Shown here: piece by piece, positions 1 through 10,193 of the stretch
Position numbering within the stretch: the first letter of the stretch is position 1
Layout of the letters: each line of letters starts with the position of its first letter
Assembly (NCBI GenBank): GCA_030849805.1
Contig: JASANZ010002195.1
Location: forward strand, 1 to 64,000
Length of the DNA: 64,000 nt
Direction: 5' to 3'
Source: Sergeia podlipaevii
Lineage: Eukaryota > Euglenozoa > Kinetoplastea > Trypanosomatida > Trypanosomatidae
Program-made: the position numbers and the translations under genes
Notes under the pieces: model-generated
What the model saw: only the letters and a program-made list of their open reading frames with translations
Told to the model about the DNA's origin: nothing
Databases searched by the model: none

Positions 1-90
1 CTTGCTAATGTCCTGCACTGCCAGGCCCTTGTCCGTGTCGATGATGGTGTTGTCATCGAGCGCAAACTCGGCAATATCGTTTTCTCCCAT
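1..90 (-). CDS. N-terminal fragment of an unidentified protein, cut by the window edge
   Basis: Reading the minus strand, an ATG at 90-88 opens a frame that stays open for 30 codons to the window edge. The product begins MGENDIAEFALDDN and is acidic. The next ATG upstream (100-98) is out of frame and meets a stop after two codons, so 90 is a sensible start. Codon composition matches the neighbouring genes rather than the AT-rich spacer to its right, and the strand agrees with every other gene here. Thirty residues are too few to name a family; the rest lies left of the window. Confidence 0.6.
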   Translation of the reverse strand, partial: MGENDIAEFALDDNTIIDTDKGLAVQDISK

Positions 91-286
91 GCTATCCCAT
101 GCACGCTAACTATACTGCTTGTAATGAATGAGCAGTGGTACTTAGCTCAAGCTGTTTATTTCTTTTTCTGTGCGCCTCTCACCTGATTTTTTTTTATTAT
201 TTTTTATTTATTGCCTTTCCACTCTATCTCTATATCTCTAGTCAAAAGTCACACGTGCTACTCAGTTCGAAAAATATATATCTAAA

Positions 287-325
<39 letters not shown>

Positions 326-1445
326 TTAGTAGGAGACAACTATATATATATAGAAAGTTCCTATATATGATAAGAAGAAATGAAATAGCTTTGAGGGGCA
401 GCTTAGTTAGGGCTCGTTAAGAAAATAATAGCAAATAATAATAGTAATTATAGTTTGTAACAGTAAGAAGAGATTTACCGCGATAATGTACAAAGATGTA
501 TATCCTCCTCCCCCTACGTAGTAGTGCAGATCGATAGTAATGTAAAAGTATTTATGCACGTAGAGTAGTGTCTTTTCTTTTTTTAAAGAATAAAAAGTAA
601 AAAATGAATCAACCCTATGAGAAAAAAATAGAAAGTGATAGAGAGATGTATTTCTAATTGCTTGCGTACACTATACTTGTGTGTGTGTGCGCGTACGCGT
701 GGAGAAAATAAAATGAATAGAGACAAAGATAAAGCAAAAAAAACAACAACCGGCAATGAAACAAGTGACCAAAAAAATAATAATAATTATAATATGAAGG
801 GATGAAATGGCGAGAAAAGGGAAGGAATTGCGTAGACTTCCTCTCAGTGTTGTGTCGTTGTAAGTAAAAAGTGTGTTTTTGTTTTGCTTTTATTTTCTGA
901 GATAGCACAGGCACAAGCTGAAATACACTATTCGTTCCATGTGCACACATATATACGGTAAACCAAGTATGAGAAAGGGAATACATCTACCCTCTAAAAA
1001 AAAACCACACAGAAAAAAAACGCATACACGCGCACACATAAGCTGATACGTACAATAATAAATTATATAAATAGGCTGAGAACACTAAATCTAGTAGTAA
1101 ATAAACATTTTTTTTTTTTAAACAACGATGAGGTAAAATGAGCATATAGAAATATAAATGTGGAGTTCCTATCCATTTTTCTCTGAGCGTTTAGCAATTC
1201 CCCCTCACACCCTTTCCTCTGTCTCTAGGAGGCCGAAACACTGCACCATGCATTTTGATCTGCGTAGCAGTGCCCTATCGGTGCTTTCATAATAAAAAAA
1301 TGTATGATGAAGATAGTTATAAAGCAAATGCGCGCGTGAAGAGGATGGAGGGGATAAGGTCCAAGTATTCCTCTAACACATCCAGTTCATATATACGTCA
1401 AGTGGTGTATTGCCAGCACATGGAAGAGTGAGCGTCATACGATAA
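91..1445. other. AT-rich intergenic spacer
   Basis: This 1.36 kb stretch should hold the 5' leader of the truncated gene and the 3' UTR of the coiled-coil gene. It contains an (AT)n run at 291-322, scattered TA tracts, a short GT/GC alternating stretch near 677-698 and a T-run near 1108-1119. Frames on both strands are short and low in complexity, and none looks like a gene. Confidence 0.7.
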
Positions 1446-2297
1446 CTACTTCTTCTTTGCTAATCCCATCTCACCCACATATATGTTGAGAATCTCGTAC
1501 ATGGCGCAGATGCTCTTCAGTAACACTTCCTGCGATAGTGCAGCCCCGGGGTCAGAGCCAGTCCCCTTTGCAGACTTCAGCCTGCTTATTCTCTCTTGAG
1601 TAGCGCTCTTCCACGGATTGAAGACGTTTTTCTCAAGTGCCTTGACACCTCGCTTCGCCTTATCCGCAGTGTCTGCCACTCTACCGGAGACTTCACCTCC
1701 ACTTGTGCCCGAGGCAATCGCAAACAACTGCTTGAGCTTCGTCACAAGTGCATCTGCCGCCCATAACGAGTCCTCCACTTCTCTCTTTAAAGATTGATAT
1801 TCCCCTGAGCTCTTGGTGGCGTCGGCACCGCCCCTACGCCCAGGTGGGGGCATCGTCTCATCGGTAGCCTTCTTCAATGCTTGTCGGCTCATATCCAGCT
1901 CCTCGTTGAGCTTATCTACCAAGAGCTGTAGCCGGATGCACTCTTGCTTGTAGTTCAGCACCGCTCCTGTTTTCTCCGAAACTGATACATTCACATCTCC
2001 AAGTTGATTTCGCAGCTCATTTACTTCAGTTTTGCTCTCCTTGTACTCCGCCTCCAGCTCCGCTACACGGCCGCGGAGTGCCATCTCATTGCGCTGCATG
2101 ACTTGCATGACTTCAAGCATCTGTTCATTCTCTTTGATGAGTTCCACGACGGAATCGGAGAGCGAGACACCTGGAAGAGACGCCGCGCTATCACCACCAC
2201 CAATGTTGCTGTTATTCTGTACGATGCGTGGACCAGACTTACCCCTGCCAAGCGTGTTGGCTGAGATGGCGGTCATCGGAGAGCTCTCGCGATTCAT
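1446..2297 (-). CDS. Coiled-coil protein of unknown function, 283 aa
   Basis: I do not recognise a family. Residues 1-45 are Ser/Gly/Asn-rich and probably disordered. Residues about 48-145 form a heptad-rich coiled coil with many Glu, Leu and Lys residues. A short PPPGRRGG linker follows, then a second helical region to the C-terminus that ends in Lys-Lys-Lys. No signal peptide or membrane segment is visible. The architecture suits a cytoskeletal or scaffold protein, but that is inference. The start at 2297 is the first ATG; a second Met at residue 8 is a possible alternative. The sense leader just upstream is GA-rich. Confidence 0.85.
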   Translation of the reverse strand: MNRESSPMTAISANTLGRGKSGPRIVQNNSNIGGGDSAASLPGVSLSDSVVELIKENEQMLEVMQVMQRNEMALRGRVAELEAEYKESKTEVNELRNQLGDVNVSVSEKTGAVLNYKQECIRLQLLVDKLNEELDMSRQALKKATDETMPPPGRRGGADATKSSGEYQSLKREVEDSLWAADALVTKLKQLFAIASGTSGGEVSGRVADTADKAKRGVKALEKNVFNPWKSATQERISRLKSAKGTGSDPGAALSQEVLLKSICAMYEILNIYVGEMGLAKKK

Positions 2298-3336
2298 GTT
2301 GACTCTCTCTCTCTCTCCCCTTCTTCTTCTTCTTTGCTCACCGCAGTAGTTGCAAACAACAATGCTTTAGAGAATAATAACAATAATAATAATAATAGGT
2401 TTGACAGCAAAGAGCAGATCTAAATATCTAAAAAAAAAAAAAATGCCTTCGCACGCTGTTGTCTCTCTGTTTTTTTTCCTCTTCTCAAGGCTTCTTGCAG
2501 CTATGGATATTAATATATATTCTAAAAATAGGAAAATGCAAAAAGGAGAAGGACAAAGCAAGGATTCTTACAGAGACATACACACACACAAAAAGAAAAG
2601 GCAAGAAGATATAATTGAATATGGAAGTGAGTAGTTTGCTCTAGTCACACAAAGGCCATATCATACAGTTACCTTTTCTCCCCCCCCCTCCCTGGTACAT
2701 TGCAAGTTCAAAAAGGAGAGTATCATCCCATCGTTTGAATAGTATAGATTGTGGCGATACTAACAAAATAACAACAGGAAAAAAAAAATAATAAAAAATA
2801 AAGCGACTTGCAAAAAGAAAAAAAAGGTTAACCATAAAAAAAAAAGAAGAAAGAGAATACGCGCAAGCTTAATATATAGGTAGGGAAAATATAAACGCTC
2901 TTGCCTTCTATTGCTGATACGTAAAAAAGCATTCGCACTGGAAAGGCAACAACAGGAACAATATTACGCTTGCTTTTTTTTTTTTTTTTTTTTTAAAATC
3001 TCCTCCTTTCTTTCTTTCTTCCCTTATCTCTCTCTCTACATATATCTAACAGTACAAAGAAACACGTTCAAAAAAAAAGAAAAAAAAAATACCATTCCAC
3101 TGCTATTTTCTCATCCTCTCTCCTTTCTCTCTTGCTTTCCTTCCACCTTGCCCACTCACTCAACACAAGCAGCGCTAAAATAATAAAAAAAGGGCTGCGC
3201 ACACACATATGCACACTCACGATGTGATCATAGTCATGAGTGAGTGAATGTGTGTGAGAGAGAGATGATGATGATCGTCCACCCTCCCCAGTATCCCTTC
3301 CTCCACCTGCCAAGCATGCTCTCACATTTATCACAC

Positions 3337-3370
<34 letters not shown>

Positions 3371-4456
3371 TCATACAACAGCTATGTATTATATATTTTT
3401 TCAATATACTATGCATTGCTATCTCTACAGCAAAAGAAGTTGATAACAAAAAACAATTATAATAACAAGACGATGCGGAGAGGTAAGGTTGGGGAGGGGG
3501 AGGGAGAATTGCACGCATTCACATATCAAGAGAGAGTGAGAGTGAGAGTGAAACAATGCGGACATACTCGTTTTTTTTTTTAAAAAAAAGACGCAAACAA
3601 ACGATGCTAAATTCTTTGGGGCGGAAAAAAAAGGAAATAATGTATATTAATGTAACAGTGAATCATATATAAAGGGGGTGAAGTACAAACACAAACAACC
3701 ACACAACCACACACGCACACGCAAGCAAACCAGTAGTGGCTAGCAAGGAAACTGCGCAACACACAGTAGCACAGCAACCACACACAAAAAATATATATAA
3801 ATTATCAAGAAGAAGCGGCAGCAGCATAGAAGTGGCAAAGTCTTCGCCACTTTTGTTGTTGTTTAATAATGATGCAAACCGCTCTCACATGTGTACACGC
3901 ATTTCAAATGCATACAAAAGCACAAGTACACATTTACACACACACACACACACACTCCGATACGCACGTGGATGCTTGCTTTGAGTTCTATCCTGTGGGG
4001 AATAAGGGGGGGGGGAGGGGAGAGGGATGGTGGATGATGATCCACAAAGAAACAAAACAAAGTGGTAATCATATAAAAATCTAACTGCTCAAAAAAAAAA
4101 CAAAAAAACGTTGTGCAATAATGAAAACTGAGACTTCACAAGTCCCCTTTCTTTTCCTTCTCTTTTTCTTTCCTTTTCTTCTTCTTCTTCTTCTTCTTCA
4201 TGTTTTCTATCATCAAAAAAAAAAGAAGAAGAAAAAATAAAAAAAAGGGAGTGGAGGACATATATGAGGGTTGGTACCTATAACGCACACACAATGTATA
4301 TATAATCAAACTTCCTACGTGCGCTTGTTTTCAAATTAAAGAACCCAACCCATCCATTCATATATATATATTTCCTCTTTCTGCTTTTTTTTTTCTCTTT
4401 TCAAACCTTCTGCGCGCACTTTTACCTTCTCTTTATTATAAATATATGTCTTTGAG
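2298..4456. other. Long intergenic spacer with microsatellites
   Basis: The longest spacer in the window (2.16 kb). Visible elements are a T-run near 2974-2994, a (CA/CACATA)n tract at about 3332-3371, a GAGAGT hexamer repeat at about 3531-3551, an (AC)n tract at about 3936-3954, a (TTC)n run at about 4180-4200 and a pyrimidine-rich block at 4371-4437 just past the stop of the next gene. The short frames found here on both strands are translations of these repeats. Confidence 0.7.
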
Positions 4457-5842
4457 TTACCGCCACGCACGCACGTGATCAACGCTCTGGGATCTCCACG
4501 CACTGCGGGGCAGACTTTTAGCTCTACGAGGTGCCTCCTCCCCGCTGACATTATTCACGTCAACGTGCCTGCGGGGATGCATGCTGCGGATGCCAGTGGT
4601 CTGACCGTTCTCATAACTACCACCACCATTCTGACTCACAATTCCGTTGGCGCCGAGTGCGCGACTCCCTCGCAATACCCGTGTGGAGTCCTGGTGACGA
4701 GGCGTGTTCATCGGCGACTCACCACGCGATGCCGGGGTGCTGTACCTGCGACGGGCGAGAATTTGCTGATATGGATCCGGCAGCATCGCGTTCATTCGCT
4801 CCACACGTGCGTTGATCGCCGCAATGCGCTGCCTTTCCATCATGCAACGGCGCTTAGCAGCGTTCTCCGTGCGTTGATCCCGCGCCATCGCCGACTTGGC
4901 AAACTTCTTCTCCTTGGTAATTTCCAAGTCCCAGCGGCGATCATAATTTGCCAGCTCACGCTCCAACTCCAATTCCACCATGAAGGCCTCCTTGCTCAAC
5001 TTGAGTTGCTGCGCGCGCTCGTAGACCTCTTGGCGATGCGTATCATTATCCGTCATCCACGCCACCGCATAGCTCTCCCCTTCTGTTAGTGCAATGCGAC
5101 GGGAGGAGTGACTAGGGCTCCGCGCAACATCGCCGGGTTCACCAATAGTGTTGAGCAATGAGGAGTTGCGACGCACTGCGTTATACCGCGCGGCAGCGAT
5201 CATCGAGCCATGCCTCAGGCGCTGCGCGTTCTCATCTTCAGCAACAACGGACCCGCTGGCACCGCGGCTGTACGATGCGCTTCGACGGCCAGGGGAGTTT
5301 CCGAGATGGCGGGTAGAGCGAGGAGTCATGGTGGAGCGTGGTGTGATAGTGTAGCTTGCACGGTGCACCGCAGGACGCCCGTTTCCGTTCACGCTGGGTT
5401 GGGTCGTGTACTGCAGAGGTGGCGCAGAAGGAGCCTTGCGTGGATTGCCACTGACTTCTTCCTTGGCATCACCACCTGCTTGCGCTTCCGCATCAGCCGC
5501 TGCCGCAGCTTCCAGACCAGCACGAGCACCGGCAGAGAGCTCACCTGCAGCTGCCTGCTTGTACATTTCTCTAAGTCGCGCGTTAGCGTCGTCTTCGTCG
5601 GGCTCCACAATATCATCGGTTGTATCCTCAGCGGATTCATAGTGTTCTGGGGAAGCCTCCTCAGGGGGGATGGTGCCAGAACGCTTTCCATCTGGAGTCG
5701 GAGCCTCCTCCTGCTCGCCTCCCTCGGTGCGCTCTGTCAGTTCTTCCTCGATCGGCATATCCTGCTCTTGTTCTGCTTCCTCTTCACAAAAGGAGTCCTG
5801 ACGCCTGTCGATCTCGTAGCTGTCTTCGTGTTCTTGATCCAT
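4457..5842 (-). CDS. Ser/Arg-rich protein with a central helical region, unknown function, 461 aa
   Basis: No family is recognised. The first 110 residues are strongly acidic (runs of Glu, Asp and Gln). Residues about 150-260 are basic and Ser/Thr/Pro-rich with repeated TPRST-type and SxxR motifs. Residues about 260-360 are predicted helical, rich in Glu, Arg and Met, and end near a DPYQQILARRRY motif. The C-terminus is again Ser/Arg-rich. No membrane segment or signal peptide is seen. Acidic, basic-Ser/Pro and coiled segments together resemble cytoskeleton-associated kinetoplastid proteins, but this is only an analogy. The start is the first ATG and is followed closely upstream by TA-rich sequence. 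Confidence 0.85.
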   Translation of the reverse strand: MDQEHEDSYEIDRRQDSFCEEEAEQEQDMPIEEELTERTEGGEQEEAPTPDGKRSGTIPPEEASPEHYESAEDTTDDIVEPDEDDANARLREMYKQAAAGELSAGARAGLEAAAAADAEAQAGGDAKEEVSGNPRKAPSAPPLQYTTQPSVNGNGRPAVHRASYTITPRSTMTPRSTRHLGNSPGRRSASYSRGASGSVVAEDENAQRLRHGSMIAAARYNAVRRNSSLLNTIGEPGDVARSPSHSSRRIALTEGESYAVAWMTDNDTHRQEVYERAQQLKLSKEAFMVELELERELANYDRRWDLEITKEKKFAKSAMARDQRTENAAKRRCMMERQRIAAINARVERMNAMLPDPYQQILARRRYSTPASRGESPMNTPRHQDSTRVLRGSRALGANGIVSQNGGGSYENGQTTGIRSMHPRRHVDVNNVSGEEAPRRAKSLPRSAWRSQSVDHVRAWR

Positions 5843-6829
5843 GATTGATAAAAATTGTTGTTATATATATATATATGTATATAAAAGAAGCAATATAGAT
5901 ATAGAAAAAAAAAGTGCACTATAATTTTTTTTTACTTTCCTTCAAGAAAAACCTAAGGAACTCGCTAACTAGATATATAGAGAGAGTGCTTTCGGTCTTG
6001 CTTGGTATGAGCTCCTTGAAAAAAAAAAAAAGAGAAAGAGCCATGAGTTAAAATCATCGTTGTTTGAGATCATATATATTAAAAGGAGAGAGAGAGGAAT
6101 GCTCTACAAAGAAATATATATAAAAAGCCCCCCCCCTCTCCATTGTGTATCAAGATAAAAAAGAGGAGCGCACGCTAACACTACACCCATCCTTGGAGCT
6201 CATTTATACTGCTCCTCCACTCAAATATATATATGCATTCATGTATCCAAGCGCATCAAAATACTTCTGTCTTTCTCTCATCTATTTTTTTTTCGTTCAT
6301 GTAAAATAAATGCGCCTGAGCTACTCTTCATGGTAGAGAGAGAAAAAAAAATAGTAGAAAGAAACGCAATCATAACAACATCAACAACAACAAGGGGGAT
6401 CCCCCCTACCCCTAACACACAAGTCGCATTGCCTCCTCTAGGCTCTTCATATCACCACCAGGAAAAGAAAGAGAGAGAGGGGGAGAGAAAGACAACAAAA
6501 GAGATAAATACTACTTATGTGCTCCTCTCTCTCTTCTTCTTTCATTTTTTCTTTTGTATTCGCCCTCTCTCTCTCTCTCTCTCCAACTATCTACCTCTGC
6601 TCTGTTCTGCTAATGTTTCGCTATTGATAGCTTCTCCCACTCCTCTTATTCTTTCTCTCTCTCTCTCCCACTTTTTTTTTTTTGCTACTCAAGTCAAGAA
6701 GCACACGGAGAGAAACAGACCCACATACACGCATACTCTCACTCAAACGGAAATATTCACTTCTTCCTATCTCTCCCCCTCCCCATTTTTTTTTCTTTTT
6801 CAAAATTCCCTGCCCTTCTCTTCGTTCTC
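5843..6829. other. Intergenic spacer
   Basis: It holds TA runs around 5861-5882, several A-runs and long pyrimidine tracts on the plus strand (about 6520-6700 and 6766-6829). On the sense strand these are GA-rich and lie in the 3' UTR of MRP1. A plus-strand frame at 6330-6833 is low complexity and is not called. Confidence 0.7.
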
Positions 6830-7552
6830 TTAGTTGAGGGCACTCTGGCGGCAAAAGCCCGTATTGTACTGTAGGGCCTGAGTCAGAAAACGATGCAGCA
6901 TCAGCGATGAAGCGGGATCAAGATGAGCCGCCCACTCAATCGCCTCCTCGTTCACATCTGTGCCGTCTGCGGACTGCTGCTGCCCTGTTGTAGGCTTCAT
7001 GGAGGTGCACTGAAGTGTGTAGTGGTGCTTGCCCTTGCTCGAATCCGGGGTGAAGGTGGCGTTGGTGAAGCGGGACTGCACCTCGACCTTCTCCATACGG
7101 CCTTCCAGGACTCCTAAGAAGCGAGCGATGTAGACTGGGGGCAGCGTCACGGTCACCACACGCTCCGCACGGTTCGTGCTGCCTCCAACATAGCGTCCGC
7201 CCTCGCCGACGGTAGGCTGCACGCCCTTCCTGGCTTGACGATAGTAATCTAACACGATAAAGCTATCGCGATGCAGCACCCGCAGCATGTAGCCCTTGGA
7301 GATATCTTCGTCATTCCAGTGGACGATGTCAAAAGCTGGAGGCATGGCAATGCGACGCTGTTGCTGTCCTCCTCCCTGATAGCGTGTGTTGTTGTTGTTG
7401 TTGTAGGTGTTGCTGTTGCCGCTACTACCAGTGTTTGTGGAACAGTAACGCAGGCATGATAGGTGGGAAGGGGAAGCCGAAGCAACGACGGCGAGCGCTA
7501 CTGCGGCCGCGGGTGCACGAGGCGCAACGGACAGGGAAACACGACGAAACAT
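6830..7552 (-). CDS. MRP1: Mitochondrial guide-RNA-binding protein MRP1 (gBP21)
   Basis: MRP1 pairs with MRP2 in a heterotetramer that binds guide RNA and promotes guide-RNA/mRNA annealing in kinetoplastid mitochondrial RNA editing. The first 70 residues form an Arg/Ala/Ser-rich presequence followed by a Gln/Asn-rich linker, which fits mitochondrial import. Residues about 71-240 carry the conserved Whirly-like core. Diagnostic stretches are PAFDIVHWNDEDIS, the LHRDSFIVLDYYRQAR strand-helix region, SRFTNATFTP, and a C-terminal FLTQALQYNTGF helix. These agree closely with my recollection of T. brucei MRP1 and less well with MRP2. Compared with that recollection there are extra Gly/Gln-rich residues in two loops (about residues 112-125 and 185-200). 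MRP2 is not in this window. The start is the first ATG, directly before the presequence. Confidence 0.93.
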   Translation of the reverse strand: MFRRVSLSVAPRAPAAAVALAVVASASPSHLSCLRYCSTNTGSSGNSNTYNNNNNTRYQGGGQQQRRIAMPPAFDIVHWNDEDISKGYMLRVLHRDSFIVLDYYRQARKGVQPTVGEGGRYVGGSTNRAERVVTVTLPPVYIARFLGVLEGRMEKVEVQSRFTNATFTPDSSKGKHHYTLQCTSMKPTTGQQQSADGTDVNEEAIEWAAHLDPASSLMLHRFLTQALQYNTGFCRQSALN

Positions 7553-8470
7553 GATGTTGCGAGTACTGTTTTTTTTTTCTTTTTTTAAAGTTTCCCTTGT
7601 GTGTGTTTGTATGTGTGTGTGCGTAGCGTTAAATTCTCCAACACTAAAGTAAGAGTAATAAATTAAGTAGAAGATAAAAAAAAATGTGTTCGTTACTCTC
7701 AGCTGTTTGATATATCAGTGCGAAAGTTAAGGGAGAGAAAGGGAGAGAGAAAGAAGGAATCTGACTATATGCGTATTTAGACAAACGGGAAAATATCTAG
7801 TTAGTTTTTAAATCGCGCCAAAGAATTCAGATGAAAACAGATTCAAAAACAATTAAAAAGAAAGAGCAAGTTAGCAGTAGATGATATATATATATATATA
7901 TACATATTCTCCTTCCTCTTCTCTTGTAAACATATGCCCCTACATAAATAGATAAATAAATAAATTATAGTCAGCGATAGAAGCACTCAATTCATGCGCA
8001 TATTATAAATATATTCTCCTTTCTAAACATGGATGAATGTGCGCGTGTGTTTGTGTATGTGTGAAAAACCAAATGCAGCAACAACACCAAATACAAATGA
8101 AAAAATAACAACAACAGCAACAACAGGAAGATATTCACATCACAAGCCAATTGGTACTTGCCATTGCAGTGAGCTTTATATAACTTTGAGAGCTCTTCAG
8201 AAAAACAAAGCAGCCTCCCCTCGAATGTATATGAATGCTTATTTAAACAGCAGCAGCAACAACAAAAACAAAACAAAAAAACACACATAGGACAATGCAA
8301 ACCGCTTTGAATCAGCTTTGTCTTTTCTCCTTTCTTCTTGCTTTAATGTTAACCTTTGTTTTTCCTTTATTAAAAGCAGCCACCATCTGTTTGTAGGCAG
8401 CTTAAAGCTGCCTAACTTACCTTTACTCCCCTCCTCCCCCCAAAAATACAAACAGCGCGTTGAGGACATC
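7553..8470. other. Intergenic spacer upstream of MRP1
   Basis: It contains the MRP1 leader with a candidate trans-splice acceptor (7703-7757, listed separately), a (TA)n tract near 7884-7901 and the 3' UTR of the first TIM17 copy, with a C/T-rich block near 8424-8440. No convincing gene is seen. Confidence 0.7.
7703..7757 (-). promoter_or_regulatory. Candidate trans-splice acceptor for MRP1
   Basis: On the sense strand, a 27-nt tract made almost only of C and T (plus-strand purines 7731-7757) is followed about 27 nt later by the first AG (plus-strand CT at 7703-7704). This is the usual layout of a spliced-leader acceptor in kinetoplastids and would give a 5' UTR of about 150 nt. It is inferred from composition alone. 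Confidence 0.45.
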
Positions 8471-8929
8471 TTACTTTTGACTAAAGCCCATCATATCTAG
8501 CATCTTCTCAAACAGAAGAGAGCAGACAGCACCCGCGGCGATGCCGCCGACAAGGCCGGGATACTTGTACATCCTCCATCCATATGCACCGGCGAGGAGG
8601 CCACCAGAAACGGTGGGGTTCCAGAAATCCTTGCGACCACGGCGCTTCTCAAGCGCCACCTCAAGACCTCCAAAGAGAAAGCCGAAAAAGGCGAAGCTAC
8701 GGCCCAGACCGTGTGCATTGCGGATACCATACCGGAAGAAGTCCGCCGTCCCCATCGTCTGTGTTGCCGTCTCCGCTGAGATCATTGCACCAAAGAGAGA
8801 GAAGCCAAATCCCATCACGTAGCCGCCAAACACGTTGAGCATGGCAGTTGCGATGGTGCTGTCCTTTGCCAGCGTCATCGCCTTCTGCATCGGGTCGATG
8901 GGCTGTTGGGGATCTAAAATGGATGCCAT
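8471..8929 (-). CDS. TIM17: TIM17/22/23-family inner-membrane translocase subunit, copy A, 152 aa
   Basis: This is the channel-type subunit of the mitochondrial inner-membrane protein importer. Trypanosomatids are known for using a single Tim17-like protein as the main translocase core, and 152 residues matches that protein. The glycine-rich helices of the family are visible: about 30-50 (FGGYVMGFGFSLFGAMI), 78-92, 104-120 and 124-140, with the typical GG and GxxxG spacing. The LFGGLEVALEKRRGRKD segment corresponds to the conserved loop before the third helix. A second copy lies at 10194-10652 and is identical at 142 of 152 residues by eye. Differences fall mainly at residues 66-77 and in the last residues. 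There is no cleavable presequence, as expected for carrier-pathway substrates. Confidence 0.92.
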   Translation of the reverse strand: MASILDPQQPIDPMQKAMTLAKDSTIATAMLNVFGGYVMGFGFSLFGAMISAETATQTMGTADFFRYGIRNAHGLGRSFAFFGFLFGGLEVALEKRRGRKDFWNPTVSGGLLAGAYGWRMYKYPGLVGGIAAGAVCSLLFEKMLDMMGFSQK

Positions 8930-9010
8930 CTTTTAAGATATTCTTCGCTTTCTCTCTCTCTCTATATATAGATATATAAATCAAATAAATTCGTATGTGC
9001 TCAATTACAG
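8493..9010 (-). repeat. Duplicated TIM17 unit, copy A
   Basis: Most of the coding region plus about 80 bp of 5' leader matches the unit at 10213-10723. Outside one diverged 35-bp patch (8701-8735) and the last few codons, I count about five base differences in the coding part. The leader match includes a shared TCTCTC/TATATA element and a shared run around AAATCAAATAAA. Homology ends abruptly at the 3' end, close to the stop codon. Confidence 0.9.
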
Positions 9011-10193
9011 TTTTTTTTTTGCCTCCTTCTCTTTTCTTTACCTAGCCTTGTATATAAATGGGTTGATATTAAGTATTTTATACACTCACTGCTCTGATAT
9101 TACGTGCAACACGACACAAGCTTTAAAAAAAAATGATAATTTAAAAAATATTTTTTTTTAAAAAGCACGGGCCAACCAACAAGCAAGTACACTTGCATAT
9201 AGGCACGGCAGCAAATTGTAAACACGTAAATAAGCAAAAATAAAGCAACAACAACAAACAGTGATGATAGAAAAAGGGGGAAAAAAGGCAATGAAGAAGT
9301 ATCGGACGCAGTAAGACCCAATATTTTGAATAATAGAAGAAGCAGTATCAGTTTTATTATTATTATTTTTTATAGCCACCCCTCTCTTTCCCCCCAAGAA
9401 AAAGCAAAATGTCCTCGCAGAGGGTATCATGCTTTCCTCTCTTTTCTGCTATACTGCATATCCACACAGCTCTAGTGCTGATGTTGTTGGTATATATATT
9501 CGGTGTTTTATAAAATGCGTTATGGCACTCTCTCTTTATCTTTTGCTTTCCAAGGTGCTTCCAGAAACCGTGCCCACTGAATGTGGAAGTATATCATAAA
9601 TATTTTAAAAAAGAAAAATAGTAATGCTGTGTGATAAGACAAAAAGAAACAAACACAAAGATAAAAATGATTTAAAAAAAGGAAATAGAAAAGAGAATAA
9701 AGTTTTCTTTTTAGCAGTAGTTTCCATGTTGCGTTGTTCTCTCATTTCTCTCTTTCTATTTTCATTTCCTGTACGCCCAAACGTCCAGTTCCATCACCAC
9801 CACCATCACCCGCCTCATGCAAGTAACCGACCCCTCCTCCACATATATAAAGCCGCACTCACAATTACGATAAACACACACACACACTCCCCCCTCTCCC
9901 CCCCCACAAAAAAATATATATCCAACATCAAACATGAGAGAAACGGCCAATCAATGGTGTTGACAAGTATCCACTCCTTCTTGATTCACCTCTCAGTCAT
10001 ACAAGAATACTAAGTATAATTATAATAGTAACGGTAAATAAATAATGAATAGTGAAAGACAATAGGAAATGCTCAGTGGCGCACGCCACATATGCGCGCA
10101 CACACACACACATCAGAAAAAAAAAGCTCTGCTTTTTTTTGGTAGCAGCTAGCTCATCTCAAACTCTCTCTCCCTCTCCTCTTCCAAAGCCTA
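8930..10193. other. Spacer between the two TIM17 copies
   Basis: The first 80 bp (8930-9010) is the leader of copy A and is clearly related to the leader of copy B. The rest, including the 3' UTR of copy B, shows no similarity to the spacer left of copy A. It contains TA tracts, ATT repeats near 9355-9367, an (AC)n run at about 9872-9887 and a C/T-rich block at 10163-10187. No gene is supported. Confidence 0.7.

Noticed and set aside
5210..5848. 212-codon plus-strand frame opposite the Ser/Arg-rich gene
   Set aside because: Long antisense frames are expected opposite GC-rich codons; the translation has no domain and the strand disagrees with the transcription unit.
8701..8735. A frameshift or pseudogene explanation for the TIM17 patch
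   Set aside because: Both copies keep length and frame across the patch, without gaps or stops.
9624..10013. Plus-strand frame with a His run between the TIM17 copies
   Set aside because: The His run comes from a CAC/CAT microsatellite; the remainder has spacer composition.
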